Assembly: GCA_964593555.1 (NCBI GenBank)
Contig: CAZQIC010000071.1
Span: forward strand, 1 to 23,831
DNA: 23,831 bases
Reading direction: 5' to 3'
From: CAZQIC01 sp964593555
GTDB lineage: Bacteria; Bacteroidota; Bacteroidia; JAFLBG01
Each line of letters begins with the position of its first letter. Within the stretch, counting starts at the first letter, position 1. Below, one piece after another: positions 1-7,901 of this stretch. The translations under genes were made by a program, and so were the position numbers. Under the pieces are notes generated by a model. The model saw nothing but the letters and a program-made list of their open reading frames with translations, did no database searches and was not told the origin of the DNA.

Positions 1-137
1 ATCTAAAAAAAAATACGGTTACATTTGTTAAAATCAATTAATAGAACCTCCCTATTGACGGAAATAACATCATTAATGATTATGGAGTAATTCCAATATA
101 CCTCACCATTTTTGTAACGGGCATTGCGAGAGCATTT

Positions 138-995
138 ATGAGTCCATCTTTTTTTGCATTATTATCTCAAATCGTACCTAAGGAACTTTTTGCAAATGCA
201 TCAACATGGAACAGTACAGTTTGGCAAATTGGAGCTGTATCAGGCCCGGCGATCGGCGGTTTGATATATGGTTTTTATGGAATTACAGCTTCTTATAGCG
301 TAGTTATTATTTCAATTTTAATTTCATTGCTTTCTATTCTTATGGTGCCATCCAAGCCACTACCCTCAATCAATAAAAAAGAATCCATTTTTTCCAGCAT
401 CGCAGTAGGTTTACGTTTTGTTTTTAAAAACCAGGTGATGCTTGGGGCAATTTCTCTTGATCTTTTTGCCGTATTGTTTGGCGGTGCAATTGCATTGTTA
501 CCAGTGTATGTCGATAAAATATTACATCAAGGCCCGGAAATACTAGGTATCATGAGAGCAATGCCCGCCTTTGGCGCTGTGATCATGGCAATCATGATGG
601 TATTCTATCCTCCATTAAAAAAAGCAGGAAGAAATTTATTACTCGCTGTTTTAGGATTTGGAATTTCAATTATTGTGTTTGCCATCTCCACTAATGTTTA
701 CCTTTCTGCATTTGCTTTGCTCATCAGCGGAGCATTGGATAATATAAGCGTAGTGATTCGCCACACCATTTTACAGGTAATGACACCCGATGATATGCGC
801 GGAAGAGTATCATCGGTGAATAGTATATTTATTGGCTCATCGAATGAAATAGGAGAATTTGAATCTGGTTCTATGGCTAAGTTAATGGGACTTGTACCTT
901 CTGTAATTTTTGGCGGAACAATGACCATACTTGTTGTTGGTGCAACATTTAAACTAGCGCCGGAGTTGAGGAAATTAAATTTGTCTGAAAAATAA
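138..995 (+). CDS. MFS transporter, 5'-truncated (MFS_3/EntS-like exporter family)
   Basis: A polytopic inner-membrane carrier of the major facilitator superfamily, probably a drug or metabolite exporter; the substrate cannot be inferred. Several hydrophobic helices are separated by short basic loops. The segment around residues 20-50 (TWNSTVWQIGAVSGPAIGG) and the late segment TPDDMRGRVSSVNSIFIGSS are typical of MFS_3/EntS-like proteins. ATG 138 is the first usable start, but transporter-like sequence continues in frame upstream to base 45 (ending GVIPIYLTIFVTGIARAF). There it meets two consecutive stops, TAA TAG at 39-44. With 285 residues against about 400-430 for the family, the first few helices are missing, so this is a truncated gene, a pseudogene, or an artefact at a contig edge. 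The fold assignment is good; whether the protein is functional is doubtful. Confidence 0.8.
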   Translation: MSPSFFALLSQIVPKELFANASTWNSTVWQIGAVSGPAIGGLIYGFYGITASYSVVIISILISLLSILMVPSKPLPSINKKESIFSSIAVGLRFVFKNQVMLGAISLDLFAVLFGGAIALLPVYVDKILHQGPEILGIMRAMPAFGAVIMAIMMVFYPPLKKAGRNLLLAVLGFGISIIVFAISTNVYLSAFALLISGALDNISVVIRHTILQVMTPDDMRGRVSSVNSIFIGSSNEIGEFESGSMAKLMGLVPSVIFGGTMTILVVGATFKLAPELRKLNLSEK

Positions 996-1017
996 AAAAA
1001 CAATTTGAGTAGAAAAA

Positions 1018-1211
1018 ATCCCGAAAAATCGGAATGTGATAGTGTAACTATCCTGTTTCGAATTGACTCGCAAACAACAGTATCTCGATATACTCGCCAA
1101 AAGCGAATTATCGGGATGTGATGGTGTAACGCTATACTCCACATTAACTCACAAAACTTATTATCCCGATACACTCGCGAAATGCGAGTTATCGGGATGT
1201 GATAGTGTAAC
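1018..1211. repeat. Three tandem ~81-bp palindromic repeat units
   Basis: Three units each hold a palindrome followed by the same 13-bp box GTGATAGTGTAAC (GTGATGGTGTAAC in unit 2), at 1036-1048, 1118-1130 and 1199-1211, so the box period is 81-82 bp. Unit 3 (1163-1198) is the most regular: left arm ATCCCGATACACTCGC pairs with right arm GCGAGTTATCGGGAT, with one bulged base around a GAAAT loop. Unit 2 (1082-1117) has the same 36-bp length with several mismatches. Unit 1 (1018-1035) has lost the centre of the palindrome. The arrangement is REP/MITE-like. It occupies most of the gap between the transporter and the convergent minus-strand gene, and reading frames through it look spurious. Confidence 0.8.
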
Positions 1212-1247
1212 ACTCGCATCCTCAGTCGGCTCATTAACACAATCAGC

Positions 1248-1279
1248 AAAAAACCCCGTACACAAAGCGTGGCGGGGTT
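1248..1279 (-). terminator. Rho-independent terminator for the minus-strand exported protein gene
   Basis: On the minus strand the arms AACCCCG and CGGGGTT (1273-1279 and 1252-1258) flank a 14-base loop and are followed by a run of six T (1253-1248). It lies about 60 bp after the stop of the gene ending at 1342. A second perfect 7-bp hairpin, CAAAAGC/GCTTTTG (1280-1299), lies between it and the gene and may help terminate transcription. Confidence 0.75.
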
Positions 1280-1341
1280 CAAAAGCGCTAAGGCTTTTGT
1301 GAGCTCAAAAAACTATTTAATTTACGCTTACATGTTATTCA

Positions 1342-2490
1342 TTAACTTTTTTTTGCATTGAACCCGAATGAAGCACCTACCCTAACGCCATCCTTATGTG
1401 GGACCACATATGCGTTAACCGGAATGTTAAGCTTACCGGATTTAAATGTTTTTCCAAACGCAAAAATAAATGATGTCGATAATTTCACGTCTCCTCTTGA
1501 ATCCATTCGAGTAGTAATTGGGTTTGGATTAGGGGATACACTTCCAAAACTATCTGTATTTGTTTCATTCCACTCCTGCTTTCTGTGCCATGTATTGTTT
1601 TCATAGTATCCCTCAGCCGTTGTAATAAGTGTTGCAGAAGGGCCAAACGCAAACTCCCACCCATTTTTATTATTCCTCAACCCATTCATAATTGTAAAAC
1701 TTGGAATGAACAATCCCTGATCAAGCCCTGTAACCATTGGTACAAACTCAAACAAAGCTTGAAAGTTCCCTTCGTTCAAATATTGTTTTTCAAATTGGTA
1801 ACCAAACTGGAACATCAATGGAAAAGCATCATAACCCCCATATTGTTTTGGCCCTCTAAGATAATCCGCTGTTTTTCCTGTGAAAACAGTAAATCCCATT
1901 CTTGGTCCATCGAGGCTTAGTTTTTCTGCTTCAGGATTATTAGTAAGATTATCATAATTAAATTCTTTTGTCAGGCGCATCATTATATCCTTGTTCACTC
2001 CCTTATCATAAAATTCGTGAAGACTGACATTTAATATTGTCTGTATCTCCTTAGGTAAATTCAGGAACTCTTTGACATACGATTTTTCAACCACTTTTGA
2101 TCCTATATCAATTTGCCTTAATGTTACAATGATCATATCCCCATAGAGATTTACACCACCGGATAACATTTTATCTACACTAATAGTTGTTCCCACTTCA
2201 ACTAAACATTCTTTACCATAACAATTATTAATGGTGAGTTTATGTTTCTCAATTAAGTAAGCAACATCATATTTATCAACCACTTCAAACGTATCAAGTC
2301 TCTCCATTTCCAATCTCAGTAAATTACCCATCTGTGAAGGGTCCAGACCAAGACCATTTGTTTCAATATTCAACAATGCCATTTTTTGTTTTTTAACAGA
2401 CATGTCCTGTGAAAAAATTTTCGGCAGCGACAATAATACTGTTCCAGCAAATACTATTGCAATTTTTATTTTAAAAGATGTTGTTTTCAT
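1342..2490 (-). CDS. Exported protein with CsgG/LpoB-like N-terminal domain
   Basis: A 382-residue exported protein. A signal peptide (residues 1-28, ending IFSQ) precedes a domain at about 36-165. That domain resembles the CsgG/LpoB-type fold of envelope proteins: an opening strand MALLNIETNGLGL, then FEVVDKYDVAYLIEKH, then CYGKECLVEVGTTISVDKMLSGGVN, then a strand ending LRQIDIGSKVVEKS. The paired cysteines followed by 'VEVG..ISVDKMLSG' match the pattern of this domain family. The remaining 200 residues alternate aromatic and polar positions (MFQFGYQFEKQYL, LSTSFIFAFGKTF, VRVGASFGFNAKK) and could be a small outer-membrane beta-barrel or beta-sandwich. Role unknown; an envelope localisation is inferred. 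It is monocistronic, with its own terminator downstream. Confidence 0.6.
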   Translation of the reverse strand: MKTTSFKIKIAIVFAGTVLLSLPKIFSQDMSVKKQKMALLNIETNGLGLDPSQMGNLLRLEMERLDTFEVVDKYDVAYLIEKHKLTINNCYGKECLVEVGTTISVDKMLSGGVNLYGDMIIVTLRQIDIGSKVVEKSYVKEFLNLPKEIQTILNVSLHEFYDKGVNKDIMMRLTKEFNYDNLTNNPEAEKLSLDGPRMGFTVFTGKTADYLRGPKQYGGYDAFPLMFQFGYQFEKQYLNEGNFQALFEFVPMVTGLDQGLFIPSFTIMNGLRNNKNGWEFAFGPSATLITTAEGYYENNTWHRKQEWNETNTDSFGSVSPNPNPITTRMDSRGDVKLSTSFIFAFGKTFKSGKLNIPVNAYVVPHKDGVRVGASFGFNAKKS

Positions 2491-2522
2491 TTTATTATTA
2501 TTTTAAATTATTATTTATACAA

Positions 2523-2530
2523 CAAATTTA
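2523..2530 (-). promoter_or_regulatory. Candidate Bacteroidota -7 box for the exported protein gene
   Basis: Minus-strand TAAATTTG matches the Bacteroidota TAnnTTTG consensus, 33 bp before the start at 2490. No clear upstream TTG (-33) element was found, so this is a weak call. Confidence 0.35.
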
Positions 2531-2627
2531 TATCCTGACGGGAGCAGAATGTAATTGATATATGCGGTAGAAAATTCGTTAATAGGTATTTATACTAGAA
2601 AAACAGGCCCACGCAATAAGCAAAAAC

Positions 2628-2635
2628 TAAATTTG
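2628..2635 (+). promoter_or_regulatory. Candidate Bacteroidota -7 box for the regulator gene
   Basis: Plus-strand TAAATTTG matches TAnnTTTG and lies about 95 bp before ATG 2730, implying a leader of roughly 85-90 nt. No good -33 TTG was seen. It lies in the 239-bp divergent region shared with the exported protein gene. Confidence 0.35.
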
Positions 2636-2729
2636 CAAAAAATGCAAAAATGAGGTATACTTATTGAAAATTTCGCCAATTATAAACTGTTCAATGGCGC
2701 ATTTTACTGAACAAAAACATTAAATAGAG

Positions 2730-3728
2730 ATGAAAAATCCGGTACAAAAAAATTTTATTGAAAAAATCAAACAAATAATTCCGCCAAGTCTTTCACTTGT
2801 TGATGAATTAGCAGATTTGCTTGAAGTAAGTACCGATAGTGCATACAGGAGGATCCGTTGCGAGACAGCATTAAGTATTGATGAAGTAACTAAAATATGC
2901 CATAAGTATAAAATATCGTTTGATACTTTCACAGGGGATAGCGGCGGGGCTGTATCATTCAATTATACTCCTATTCGAAAAGATGAAAAAAATTTCGAAT
3001 TGTACCTCAAAGGCATTTTAACCGATCTGAAAAAAATACAATCTTTCGAAAAGAAACAAATAATTTTTGCTGCGGAAGACATTCCTCTTTTCCATTATTT
3101 TTCTTTTCCTGAACTTACCGCATTTAAACTCTTTTATTGGAACAAATCAATTGTCAACGCACCTTCATTAGCAGATAAAAAATTTGATCCTGCACATGTT
3201 GATAAGGTCCTTACCGAAACCGCGAAACAAATTATTGACACCTATATATCAATCCCCTCAATAGAAATATGGTCGGAAGAAACGGTAAATGTTCTTATTA
3301 AGCAAATTGAATTTTTTTGGGATTCCGGGCTATTCAAAAATCAAAAAGATGCATTGTTGATCTGCGAAGAATTCGAAGCGATGATCAATCTTGTAAAAAA
3401 ACAGGCCGAACTGAGTTCCAAATTTATTAAGGAAGAAAAGTGGGCCGTTAATGAAGGAAATTTCCAGCTCTTCAATAGTGAGGTTACCATAGGTAATAAT
3501 TGTATTCTTGTTTCTGTTGGCGACACAAAATTCACTTATTTGTCGCATCATACATTTAATTCAATGAGCACCAGCAACCAGGAGTTTTGTAACGATACCG
3601 AGGAATGGATAAAGAACCTCATAAAAAAATCCATGCCCATTAGCGGTGTTGCTGAAAAACAACGTTTCCAGTTTTTCAGAAAAATTGAAATTGACCTGGA
3701 GAGATTAAAAAATAAGATCAGTCAATAA
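2730..3728 (+). CDS. Helix-turn-helix transcriptional regulator, BetR-like N-terminal domain
   Basis: A 332-residue cytoplasmic regulator. The N-terminal helix-turn-helix region (about 20-67) reads LADLLEVSTDSAYRRIRCET, then LSIDEVTKICHKYKISFD. This is the pattern of a family common in Bacteroidota, annotated as XRE-like or BetR-domain proteins. The remaining 260 residues are mostly alpha-helical without a recognised sensor domain and may serve dimerisation or ligand binding. No signal peptide or membrane segment is present. The next gene starts 1 bp after its stop, so the two are almost certainly co-transcribed and translationally coupled. Its target is unknown; the divergent exported protein gene is an obvious candidate by position only. 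Confidence 0.7.
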   Translation: MKNPVQKNFIEKIKQIIPPSLSLVDELADLLEVSTDSAYRRIRCETALSIDEVTKICHKYKISFDTFTGDSGGAVSFNYTPIRKDEKNFELYLKGILTDLKKIQSFEKKQIIFAAEDIPLFHYFSFPELTAFKLFYWNKSIVNAPSLADKKFDPAHVDKVLTETAKQIIDTYISIPSIEIWSEETVNVLIKQIEFFWDSGLFKNQKDALLICEEFEAMINLVKKQAELSSKFIKEEKWAVNEGNFQLFNSEVTIGNNCILVSVGDTKFTYLSHHTFNSMSTSNQEFCNDTEEWIKNLIKKSMPISGVAEKQRFQFFRKIEIDLERLKNKISQ

Positions 3729-3729
3729 C

Positions 3730-4497
3730 ATGATTATTCCTGCAGAGGGAATTGTTGATTTTTTAAACCTCAAGTACGATCAGTACAACCGTTTGGATTT
3801 TATTGAAACAGATCCAATATCTGTGCCTCACCAGTTCTCCCAAAAAGAAGACATAGAAATTGCAGGCTTTTTAGCGGCTACTATTGCATGGGGTCAAAGG
3901 AAAACGATCATCAATAACTCCAACAAATTAGTGCAATGGATGGACTATTCCCCTCACAATTTTGTAATGAACGCTTCAAAAAAAGAAATTGAAAAATTTA
4001 AAGATTTTAAACACCGAACATTCAATGGTACTGATTGCATTTATTTTTTACGCTCATTAAAAAACATTTACAAAAATCATGATGGCCTTGAAGGAGTTTT
4101 TAACACGGGTTTTCAGAAAGGCGGCAGTAAAGAAGCAATTACTTTTTTTCGTGAAATATTTTTCGAGATCGATCATCCTTCACGAACATTAAAACACATA
4201 TCGAATCCGGAAGATAATTCAGCTGCAAAAAGAATTAATATGTATTTACGCTGGATGATACGGAAAGATAAACGCGGAGTTGATTTTGGCCTGTGGAAAA
4301 CATCCCCTTCCCTGCTCTGCTGCCCTTTGGATGTGCATAGCGGGAATGTTGCACGAAAACTTGGAATTTTAAAACGTACGCAAAACGATTGGAAAGCCGT
4401 AAAAGAACTCACTGACATCTTATTGGAGTTCGATCCAAAGGACCCTGTGAAATACGATTTTGCGTTGTTCGGACTTGGAGCGTTTGAAAAATTTTAG
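3730..4497 (+). CDS. TIGR02757 family protein (DUF2400)
   Basis: A 255-residue protein matching the TIGR02757/DUF2400 family, widespread in Bacteroidota and of unknown biochemical function. Conserved blocks seen are EIAGFLAATIAWGQRKTI near residues 43-60, RINMYLRWMIRKD and LCCPLDVHSGNVARKLGIL in the middle, and FDPKDPVKYDFALFGLGAFE at the C-terminus. The C-terminal half resembles helix-hairpin-helix DNA glycosylase-like folds, so a nucleic-acid role is possible but unproven. The start lies 1 bp after the regulator's stop. The gene's stop overlaps by 4 bp with the stop of the convergent threonine aldolase gene. Confidence 0.85.
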   Translation: MIIPAEGIVDFLNLKYDQYNRLDFIETDPISVPHQFSQKEDIEIAGFLAATIAWGQRKTIINNSNKLVQWMDYSPHNFVMNASKKEIEKFKDFKHRTFNGTDCIYFLRSLKNIYKNHDGLEGVFNTGFQKGGSKEAITFFREIFFEIDHPSRTLKHISNPEDNSAAKRINMYLRWMIRKDKRGVDFGLWKTSPSLLCCPLDVHSGNVARKLGILKRTQNDWKAVKELTDILLEFDPKDPVKYDFALFGLGAFEKF

Positions 4498-5513
4498 CTG
4501 ATCTTTTTCAATACCTCAATTGTTCTCGTCAACATCTCATCAGTAAAATCAAGGTGAGTTACAAAACGAACATTTTGTCCACCGAAAGGAACTGCTTTAA
4601 TATTTTCATTGGCAAGTTTCTTAACAAAAGCATCGCCGGATATTTTTTCATCAAGCGCAAAAATGATAATATTTGTTTCTACCGGCTCAACTGATCTAAC
4701 ATACGATTGCAAGGAAAGTACATTTCCAATTTCCTTAGCTCTTTTATGATCATCTGTTAACCTCTTTACATTATTATCCAATGCGTAAACACCCGCGGCA
4801 GCAATAAACCCAGCCTGCCTCATTCCCCCTCCAAAAACTTTGCGTACCCTTCTCGCATTTTTGATAAATTCGCTTTTACCCAACAATACTGATCCGGCAG
4901 GCGCCCCCAATCCTTTAGATAAACAGATCGATACAGAGTCCATTAAACCACCAACATCCTTAGCACTATAATTGTGCTCCACCAATGCGTTAAATATCCT
5001 TGCGCCGTCTAAATGGAATTTTAATTTATTGTCTTTACAAACTTTAGATAATTCCTTCATTTCATTCAACTCATACATACTGCCACCCGCTCTGTTCACA
5101 GTATTTTCAATGCATACCAAACTTGTGCGCGTTAACCAATCCTGCACAGGATTAATATTTTCTAATACTTGTTTTGTATTTATCCTTCCCCGATCGCCAT
5201 CTAATATCTTTGATTGTACACCTGAGTTAAAAGCAATTCCCCCTCCTTCGTAATTATAAATGTGTGAATGTTTATCACATAGCAATTCATCACCCGGCTG
5301 AGTATGAACTTTTATCGCTACCTGGTTAGTCATTGTTCCACTCGGACAAAAAAGGCCGGCCTCCATACCAAAAAGTTCGCATGCCTTTTTTTCTAATTTT
5401 AAAACCGTAGGGTCCTCTGCAAAAACATCATCACCCACATCAGCATTCATCATTGCATCAAGCATCCCTTTTCCGGGCTTTGTCACAGTGTCACTTCTTA
5501 AGTCGATAATCAT
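4494..5513 (-). CDS. ltaE: Low-specificity L-threonine aldolase (PLP-dependent)
   Basis: A PLP enzyme that cleaves L-threonine or L-allo-threonine to glycine and acetaldehyde in the cytoplasm. The 339-residue length is typical. Recognisable features are N-terminal DLRSDTVTKP, GDDVFAEDPTV, the cofactor-stacking region KHSHIYNYEGGG (81-92), HLDGARIFNA with D169 and R172 binding the cofactor, and LSKGLGAPAGSVL with K200 as the Schiff-base lysine. ATG 5513 gives the family's normal N-terminus. The gene converges with the DUF2400 gene and is divergent from the protease gene. A well-formed Bacteroidota promoter precedes it. The assignment to the beta-eliminating lyase/threonine aldolase family is very secure; substrate stereospecificity is not determinable. 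Confidence 0.93.
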   Translation of the reverse strand: MIIDLRSDTVTKPGKGMLDAMMNADVGDDVFAEDPTVLKLEKKACELFGMEAGLFCPSGTMTNQVAIKVHTQPGDELLCDKHSHIYNYEGGGIAFNSGVQSKILDGDRGRINTKQVLENINPVQDWLTRTSLVCIENTVNRAGGSMYELNEMKELSKVCKDNKLKFHLDGARIFNALVEHNYSAKDVGGLMDSVSICLSKGLGAPAGSVLLGKSEFIKNARRVRKVFGGGMRQAGFIAAAGVYALDNNVKRLTDDHKRAKEIGNVLSLQSYVRSVEPVETNIIIFALDEKISGDAFVKKLANENIKAVPFGGQNVRFVTHLDFTDEMLTRTIEVLKKIS

Positions 5514-5516
5514 ATG

Positions 5517-5543
5517 TTGAAATTGATTAATATGTTAACTTTG
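5517..5543 (+). promoter_or_regulatory. Candidate promoter of the protease gene
   Basis: TTG at 5517-5519 and TAACTTTG at 5536-5543 (matching TAnnTTTG) are separated by 16 bases, slightly short for this promoter type. The expected start near 5550 would leave a leader of about 35 nt before ATG 5585. It lies just upstream of the threonine aldolase start, within that gene's leader. Confidence 0.45.
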
Positions 5544-5567
5544 AATTTAGGTATACTGAAAGTAGTA

Positions 5568-5598
5568 CAAAAGTAATCAACACAATGAGGTTTAACAA
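5568..5598 (-). promoter_or_regulatory. Promoter of the threonine aldolase gene
   Basis: On the minus strand TTG (5598-5596) is followed after 20 bases by TACTTTTG (5575-5568), matching the Bacteroidota TTG-N~20-TAnnTTTG consensus. The expected start near 5560 gives a leader of about 48 nt before ATG 5513. The TTG element lies inside the first codons of the divergent protease gene. Confidence 0.55.
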
Positions 5599-7165
5599 AA
5601 TTGCACCCCTCGTATTTACACTTCTTATATTGAAGTGCTATGCTTTTGCTCAGGACAAATATTGCATTTTCTTCACCGATAAAAAGAATGTTTCGTATAA
5701 CCCTTACGAATACCTGGATAAGAAAGCCATTGAAAGAAGAATAAAGCATGGTATTTCCTTATACGATAGCACAGATTTTCCTTTAAACCAACAATACGTT
5801 GAAAGTGTATACCACATTGCAGACTCCGTGTTGATACAAAGCAGGTGGTTTAATGCGGTTATTGTTTATGCTTCTGAAAATAAAATTGAAAAAATAAAAA
5901 ATCTCTCCTTTGTAAAAAACATAGAACTATTACCTGAATATAAGTCTATATCCGCAAGTATTGATTTTGACTCCGGACTTTCAGAAAGTGAATACGAAAA
6001 ACTCAAGAACCAGACAGCCGGTTTTCAACCAGAAAAATTCTGGGACAATAATATCAATGGCAAAGGAGTACGGATCGCTGTTTTTGACCTGGGCTTTCCT
6101 ACTGTAGATGTTAGTCCGGCCTTTGAACACATCAGAAAACAAAACCACATAATTAAAACCTATGATTTCGTAAAAAGAAAAGATAATGTTTATGCGAACG
6201 GCACTCATGGAACAATGGTCCTCTCTTGTATTGCCGGAATGGTTGGCGAAAAAAAAATAGGACTTGCAACTGAAGCAGAATTTTTATTGGCAAGAACCGA
6301 ATATACGACCCGAGAACCATATTCAGAGGAACAAAACTGGCTGGCGGCTGCAGAATGGGCCGACAAAAATGGCGCAGACATTATTAACAGTTCTGTTGGA
6401 TACTCAGATTGCAGATATTTTGTTAAAGATATGACAGGTAAAAGTTTTGTTGCAAGAGCCGCAAACATGGCAGCGAGAAAAGGAATCCTTGTTATCAACG
6501 CAGCAGGGAATGAAGGCGCTGGAGAATGGAAAACAATAATTACACCAGCCGATGCTGATAGTGTTTTAACTATTGGAGCTATCGACCCAACAACAAATAT
6601 TCGCGCTTCATTCAGTTCATTCGGACCAACATACGACAAAAGATTAAAACCGAATATCTGCGCGGCAGGACTGGTGATTGTTGCTGCACCAACAGGGCTG
6701 ATAGAGTCGCAAGGAACTTCATTCTCAAGTCCTCTTGTTGCAGGCTTTGCTGCATGCGCGCTGCAATGTAAACCACAATTAAAAGCAATGGAATTGTTTT
6801 CTGAAATTGAAAAATCGGGAAATCTTTACCCCTATTATGATTATGCCCATGGATACGGAGTTCCACAGGCATCATACTTTATTGGTGATACAAAAATTAA
6901 AAATATTGAATGCCCATTTGAAATTACCAGAACCGATATGGCCATTGAAATTAAATTCAAAAAAATGTATATCGAAAATGAGTTGAACACCTCTAATGGC
7001 TTGCTTTATTATCACATCGAAAACCCAGAAGGTTATTTATATAGATACGCTGTGGTAAGCGTTTACTCTGAAATCCCTGCAGAATTTTCGATCAGCAATT
7101 ATAAGCCGGGTAGTACCATAAGAGTTCGTTTTGACAAATGGGTACAAACATTTAAAATAAATTAA
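5585..7165 (+). CDS. Secreted subtilisin-like serine protease (S8 family)
   Basis: A 526-residue exported endopeptidase. The signal peptide is residues 1-22 (ending YAFAQ). Residues about 24-115 look like an inhibitor_I9-type propeptide. The catalytic domain spans about 150-435. The triad is visible: D168 in IAVFDLGF, H208 in NGTHGTMVLSCIAG and S379 in GTSFSSPLVAG, with oxyanion N309 in NAAGNEG. The last 80 residues form a beta-rich tail ending SNYKPGSTIRVRFDKWVQTFKIN. The tail resembles a sorting-domain beta-sandwich only loosely and lacks the usual YPNP start, so the T9SS route is uncertain. The barrel-like protein gene begins 13 bp downstream, so the pair is probably one operon. Function in nutrient or envelope proteolysis is inferred. 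Confidence 0.9.
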   Translation: MRFNKIAPLVFTLLILKCYAFAQDKYCIFFTDKKNVSYNPYEYLDKKAIERRIKHGISLYDSTDFPLNQQYVESVYHIADSVLIQSRWFNAVIVYASENKIEKIKNLSFVKNIELLPEYKSISASIDFDSGLSESEYEKLKNQTAGFQPEKFWDNNINGKGVRIAVFDLGFPTVDVSPAFEHIRKQNHIIKTYDFVKRKDNVYANGTHGTMVLSCIAGMVGEKKIGLATEAEFLLARTEYTTREPYSEEQNWLAAAEWADKNGADIINSSVGYSDCRYFVKDMTGKSFVARAANMAARKGILVINAAGNEGAGEWKTIITPADADSVLTIGAIDPTTNIRASFSSFGPTYDKRLKPNICAAGLVIVAAPTGLIESQGTSFSSPLVAGFAACALQCKPQLKAMELFSEIEKSGNLYPYYDYAHGYGVPQASYFIGDTKIKNIECPFEITRTDMAIEIKFKKMYIENELNTSNGLLYYHIENPEGYLYRYAVVSVYSEIPAEFSISNYKPGSTIRVRFDKWVQTFKIN

Positions 7166-7178
7166 GAAACTTACACAG

Positions 7179-7898
7179 ATGAAAAGAACACTTCTTCTAA
7201 TTATTCTTACCATTTCTTTCCTTGCAGTAAGATCTCAATCCGTGCTATTGGACGAAGAAGTAAAAGATGAACCAAACACAGACACGTTTGGTCCAAATCA
7301 AAAAAAGTTCGCCCATTTCTATATTGGCTACGGTATCCCCGTTGGTCCATCCGAAAGTGACAGTGTTGCCATTGTTACTGTCAGATCCTATGAATATGTA
7401 TTTGGTTATAGATTTAAATATCGTGTATCTCAATTTTATTCTTTTGGCTTTGACCTGAACTTTAATTCCAAAATATTCACTATTAAACAGGATTCCTTTA
7501 AACTGTTTCCAAACAGCATAATTCATGATAGGGAAAAATTACAATTGAGAAATGCAGGACTAACTATATACAACAGGTTCAACTATGGAAAGAGAGGCAA
7601 CAAAATTGGAAACTATATAGATCTTGGTGCTTACCTTGACTGGACACCTAATCCTACTTATATTACTTATGACGAGTATTCTATTGTAAATTCCGTTGGG
7701 GCAAGCAATACCCGCCAATACCATAAAGGCCTGATTTATTTAAACCCCATTAACTATGGACTTATTGGGAGAATAGGATTTGGAAAATTTGCACTTTGTG
7801 GATCATACAGGCTGTCAGATATGTTTTATAAGCAATATATCTATACAGAATTGCCCAGAATAATTGTTGGACTTCAAATAGGATTGGTAAAGAAGTAA
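7179..7898 (+). CDS. Small outer-membrane beta-barrel-like protein, unknown function
   Basis: A 239-residue protein with a signal peptide (residues 1-19, ending AVRSQS). Alternating hydrophobic and aromatic strands (KFAHFYIGYGIPVG, YEYVFGYRFKYRVSQFYSFGFDLNF, IGNYIDLGAYLDW, YGLIGRIGFGKFALCGSYRL) and a terminal strand IIVGLQIGLVKK are typical of a Bacteroidota outer-membrane barrel of about 8-10 strands. No specific family was recognised. The start lies 13 bp after the protease stop, implying co-transcription. Its stop sits 3 bp from the stop of the convergent methyltransferase gene. Confidence 0.6.
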   Translation: MKRTLLLIILTISFLAVRSQSVLLDEEVKDEPNTDTFGPNQKKFAHFYIGYGIPVGPSESDSVAIVTVRSYEYVFGYRFKYRVSQFYSFGFDLNFNSKIFTIKQDSFKLFPNSIIHDREKLQLRNAGLTIYNRFNYGKRGNKIGNYIDLGAYLDWTPNPTYITYDEYSIVNSVGASNTRQYHKGLIYLNPINYGLIGRIGFGKFALCGSYRLSDMFYKQYIYTELPRIIVGLQIGLVKK

Positions 7899-7901
7899 AA
7901 C

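Noticed and set aside
1063..1302. 79-codon frame on the plus strand, and a 194-codon minus-strand frame at 698-1282
   Set aside because: Both run through the palindromic repeats; their repeated peptides merely mirror the DNA repeat, and the longer one lies antisense to the transporter gene.
6205..6639. 144-codon minus-strand frame
   Set aside because: Antisense shadow of the protease gene, whose catalytic motifs are intact on the plus strand.
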